Source: an uncultured Reyranella sp. (GTDB taxonomy: Bacteria > Pseudomonadota > Alphaproteobacteria > Reyranellales > Reyranellaceae). Taken from it: a DNA stretch of 62,994 bases. The notes below the pieces were generated by a model, which saw only the letters and a list, made by a program, of their open reading frames with translations, was not told where the DNA came from and searched no databases. Below are positions 61,739 to 62,994 of the stretch, one piece after another (the stretch's first letter is position 1; each line of letters opens with the position of its first letter). The stretch lies in contig CALFRN010000328.1 in NCBI GenBank assembly GCA_937919085.1, positions 1 to 62,994 on the forward strand. The letters are read 5' to 3'. The position numbers were made by a program, and so were the translations under genes.

Positions 61739-62994
61739 ATGGAGTCGTTGCGCGGCCTCCTCACAACGCCGGCGAGCGCGTACGACGAACTGGTCACCAG
61801 CCAGAAGTCGATCCGCTACCACTGGCAAGGCATCCTGAGCGTCATCCGCTCGCTTCCTGGCGGGTTGGGCGAGCGGGTGGAAAGCGCGCGCCGGCAGCTC
61901 GAGGAGTCCGGGGCGACCGTCAACCTGCTGGACGACCGTGCGGCGCCGCGCTGGACGTTCGACCCGCTGCCCTTCGTCATCGCCCCCGATGAATGGGAAT
62001 CTCTCGAGACCGGCCTGATCCAGCGCGCACGCCTGCTCGATGCCATCCTCGCCGACGTCTATGGCCCGCAGGATCTGCTGAAGATGCGGCTGCTGCCGGC
62101 GATGCTGGTGCACGCCAACCGGCATTTCCTGCGTCCCTGCCGGGTCACCGACGGCGTGGCTCCGGCCCGTCACCTCACCAACTACGCCGTCGACCTGGTG
62201 CGCCTGGGCGATGGCCGCTGGCATGTCCTGGCCGATCATACCGAAGTCCCGGCCGGGGTGGGTTATGCGCTGGAAATGCGCCGCGTGCTGGCGCGCAGCC
62301 TGCCCGAGGCGTTTCGCTCCATCCCGGTGCGCCACGTCAGGCCCTTCGTCGACCGCTGGCACGACTCGCTGCTGGCCCTGGCGCCGGGAAACGTCGCGCG
62401 CCCCAACATGGCGGTACTGACGCCGGGCTCTCTATCGGCCGACTATTTCGGCCACGTACACCTCGCGCGCACACTGGGCGTGCCTCTGGTCGAAGGCGGC
62501 GATCTGGTGGCGCGCGACGGCGAAGTATCGATCAAGACACTGGCTGGGCTGCGACCGGTCCATATGCTGCTGCGTCGTCTCGACAGCGCCTTCATCGACC
62601 CGCTGGAACTTCGCGCCGACTCGGCACTGGGCGTCACCGGCCTGGTCGAGACGACGCGAAGCGGCCGCGTTACCCTGGCCAATGCCCTGGGATCGGGTGT
62701 CGTCCAAACGCCGGCCCTGATGCCGTTCCTCGAACGGCTGTGCAAGCACCTGCTGGGCGATTCGCTCGGCCTGCCGTCTCTCGACGTGTGGTGGCTGGGC
62801 GAGCCGCCGGCGCTCGCCTTCGCGCTGGCCAACCTTGACGCCATGATCGTGCGGCCCTGCCTAGGCCACGACCGCGAGCCGATCGTCGTCGGCATGCTGG
62901 AGCCCGCCGAGCGTGCAGCCCTCGAGGCCCGGATTTGCACCCATCCCGGCCGGTTCGTGGCTCAGTACCCCTTCACGCCGTCGCTCACACCGAA
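61739..62994 (+). CDS. Circularly permuted type 2 ATP-grasp protein (5' part, runs off the right edge)
   Basis: An open frame from ATG at 61739 to the window edge gives 418 residues. The pattern is that of circularly permuted ATP-grasp proteins: YHWQGILSVIRSLPGGLGER near the start, FDPLPFVIAPDEWESLE, GLIQRARLLDAILADVYGPQ, ARHLTNYAVDLVRLGDGRWHVLADHTE (outline), RPNMAVLTPGS, YFGHVHLARTLGVPLVEGGDLVARDG (outline), MLLRRLDSAFIDPLELR and GSGVVQTPALMPFLERL. These are ATP-dependent ligase-like proteins found with DUF2126 and alpha-E proteins. An alpha-E domain may follow beyond the edge. Confidence 0.92.
   Translation, partial: MESLRGLLTTPASAYDELVTSQKSIRYHWQGILSVIRSLPGGLGERVESARRQLEESGATVNLLDDRAAPRWTFDPLPFVIAPDEWESLETGLIQRARLLDAILADVYGPQDLLKMRLLPAMLVHANRHFLRPCRVTDGVAPARHLTNYAVDLVRLGDGRWHVLADHTEVPAGVGYALEMRRVLARSLPEAFRSIPVRHVRPFVDRWHDSLLALAPGNVARPNMAVLTPGSLSADYFGHVHLARTLGVPLVEGGDLVARDGEVSIKTLAGLRPVHMLLRRLDSAFIDPLELRADSALGVTGLVETTRSGRVTLANALGSGVVQTPALMPFLERLCKHLLGDSLGLPSLDVWWLGEPPALAFALANLDAMIVRPCLGHDREPIVVGMLEPAERAALEARICTHPGRFVAQYPFTPSLTP

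Noticed and set aside
1-62994. CRISPR arrays, tRNA genes, rRNA genes, insertion sequences, toxin-antitoxin pairs
   Set aside because: I found no regularly spaced repeats, cloverleaf with CCA-end features, transposase motifs or paired small toxin genes on either strand.

Overview
The window is about 63 kb of GC-rich bacterial chromosome, packed with genes and full of 4-base stop/start overlaps (ATGA, GTGA). The gene content fits an Alphaproteobacterium: many single amidases, flavin oxidoreductases, LysR regulators, solute-binding proteins, a Lin0512 pair, and a DUF2126 transglutaminase with a circularly permuted ATP-grasp protein. I would guess a soil or water oligotroph of the Rhizobiales/Rhodospirillales type, but cannot name a genus. 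I see no tRNA, rRNA, CRISPR array, complete insertion sequence or prophage. Two genes run off the window: an AsmA-like gene on the left and a circularly permuted ATP-grasp gene on the right.

Left part (1-16 kb): many small catabolic units. These are an LLM flavin oxidoreductase, a peptide-type solute-binding protein, a YaiI-like protein, an enolase-superfamily dehydratase translationally coupled to a type-B carboxylesterase, a family-3 binding protein, a histidine acid phosphatase overlapping ribose-5-phosphate isomerase B, an amidase, a LysR gene divergent from an FAD amine/amino-acid oxidase, an amidohydrolase and an NMT1-like binding protein. From 16 to 20 kb come a membrane protein, a cupin, a small HTH-like protein, an exported unknown protein, and a DoxX gene followed by two tandem Lin0512 paralogues.

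The most striking locus is at 20.1-21.7 kb on the minus strand. What first looks like two small open frames is one gene. An in-frame TGA sits in the sequence TGA-GGC-AGC-TGT, which reads Sec-Gly-Ser-Cys. It is followed 19 bases later by the loop of a perfect hairpin that fits the bacterial SECIS pattern. I read this as a UGSC-family selenoprotein of 173 residues, co-transcribed with a 351-residue partner ending in a CxxC motif.

The middle (22-45 kb) starts with a LysR gene divergent from a CaiB/BaiF CoA-transferase, an SsuD-like monooxygenase, a gamma-glutamyltransferase homologue, a class III cyclase and a Dps protein. It then holds a ten-gene minus-strand nucleoside salvage operon (38488 down to 28803): BMP-type nucleoside-binding protein, ABC ATPase, two permeases, cytidine deaminase, purine nucleoside phosphorylase, thymidine phosphorylase, a phytanoyl-CoA-dioxygenase-like enzyme, adenosine deaminase and an exported HAD acid phosphatase/nucleotidase. 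The logic is extracellular dephosphorylation, uptake, deamination and phosphorolysis; the dioxygenase is the unexplained member. A dihydropyrimidinase-type hydantoinase diverges from this operon, followed by an amidase, an MFS transporter and a sulfatase on the minus strand.

The right part (45-63 kb) holds a plus-strand run (alpha/beta hydrolase, Tag-like DNA glycosylase, hydantoin-racemase homologue lacking one catalytic Cys, FAH-family enzyme, MFS transporter, nitroreductase), then a GNAT gene, a DsrE-like relic, a UPF0114 membrane protein, a zinc alcohol dehydrogenase, an SDR, a decayed PPK2 gene end, a biosynthetic-type Orn/Lys/Arg decarboxylase, a 1126-residue transglutaminase/DUF2126 protein, a PaaG-like enoyl-CoA hydratase/isomerase and the start of a circularly permuted ATP-grasp gene. 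The 349-base gap at 50.3-50.6 kb carries several GTGTCACA repeats in both orientations.
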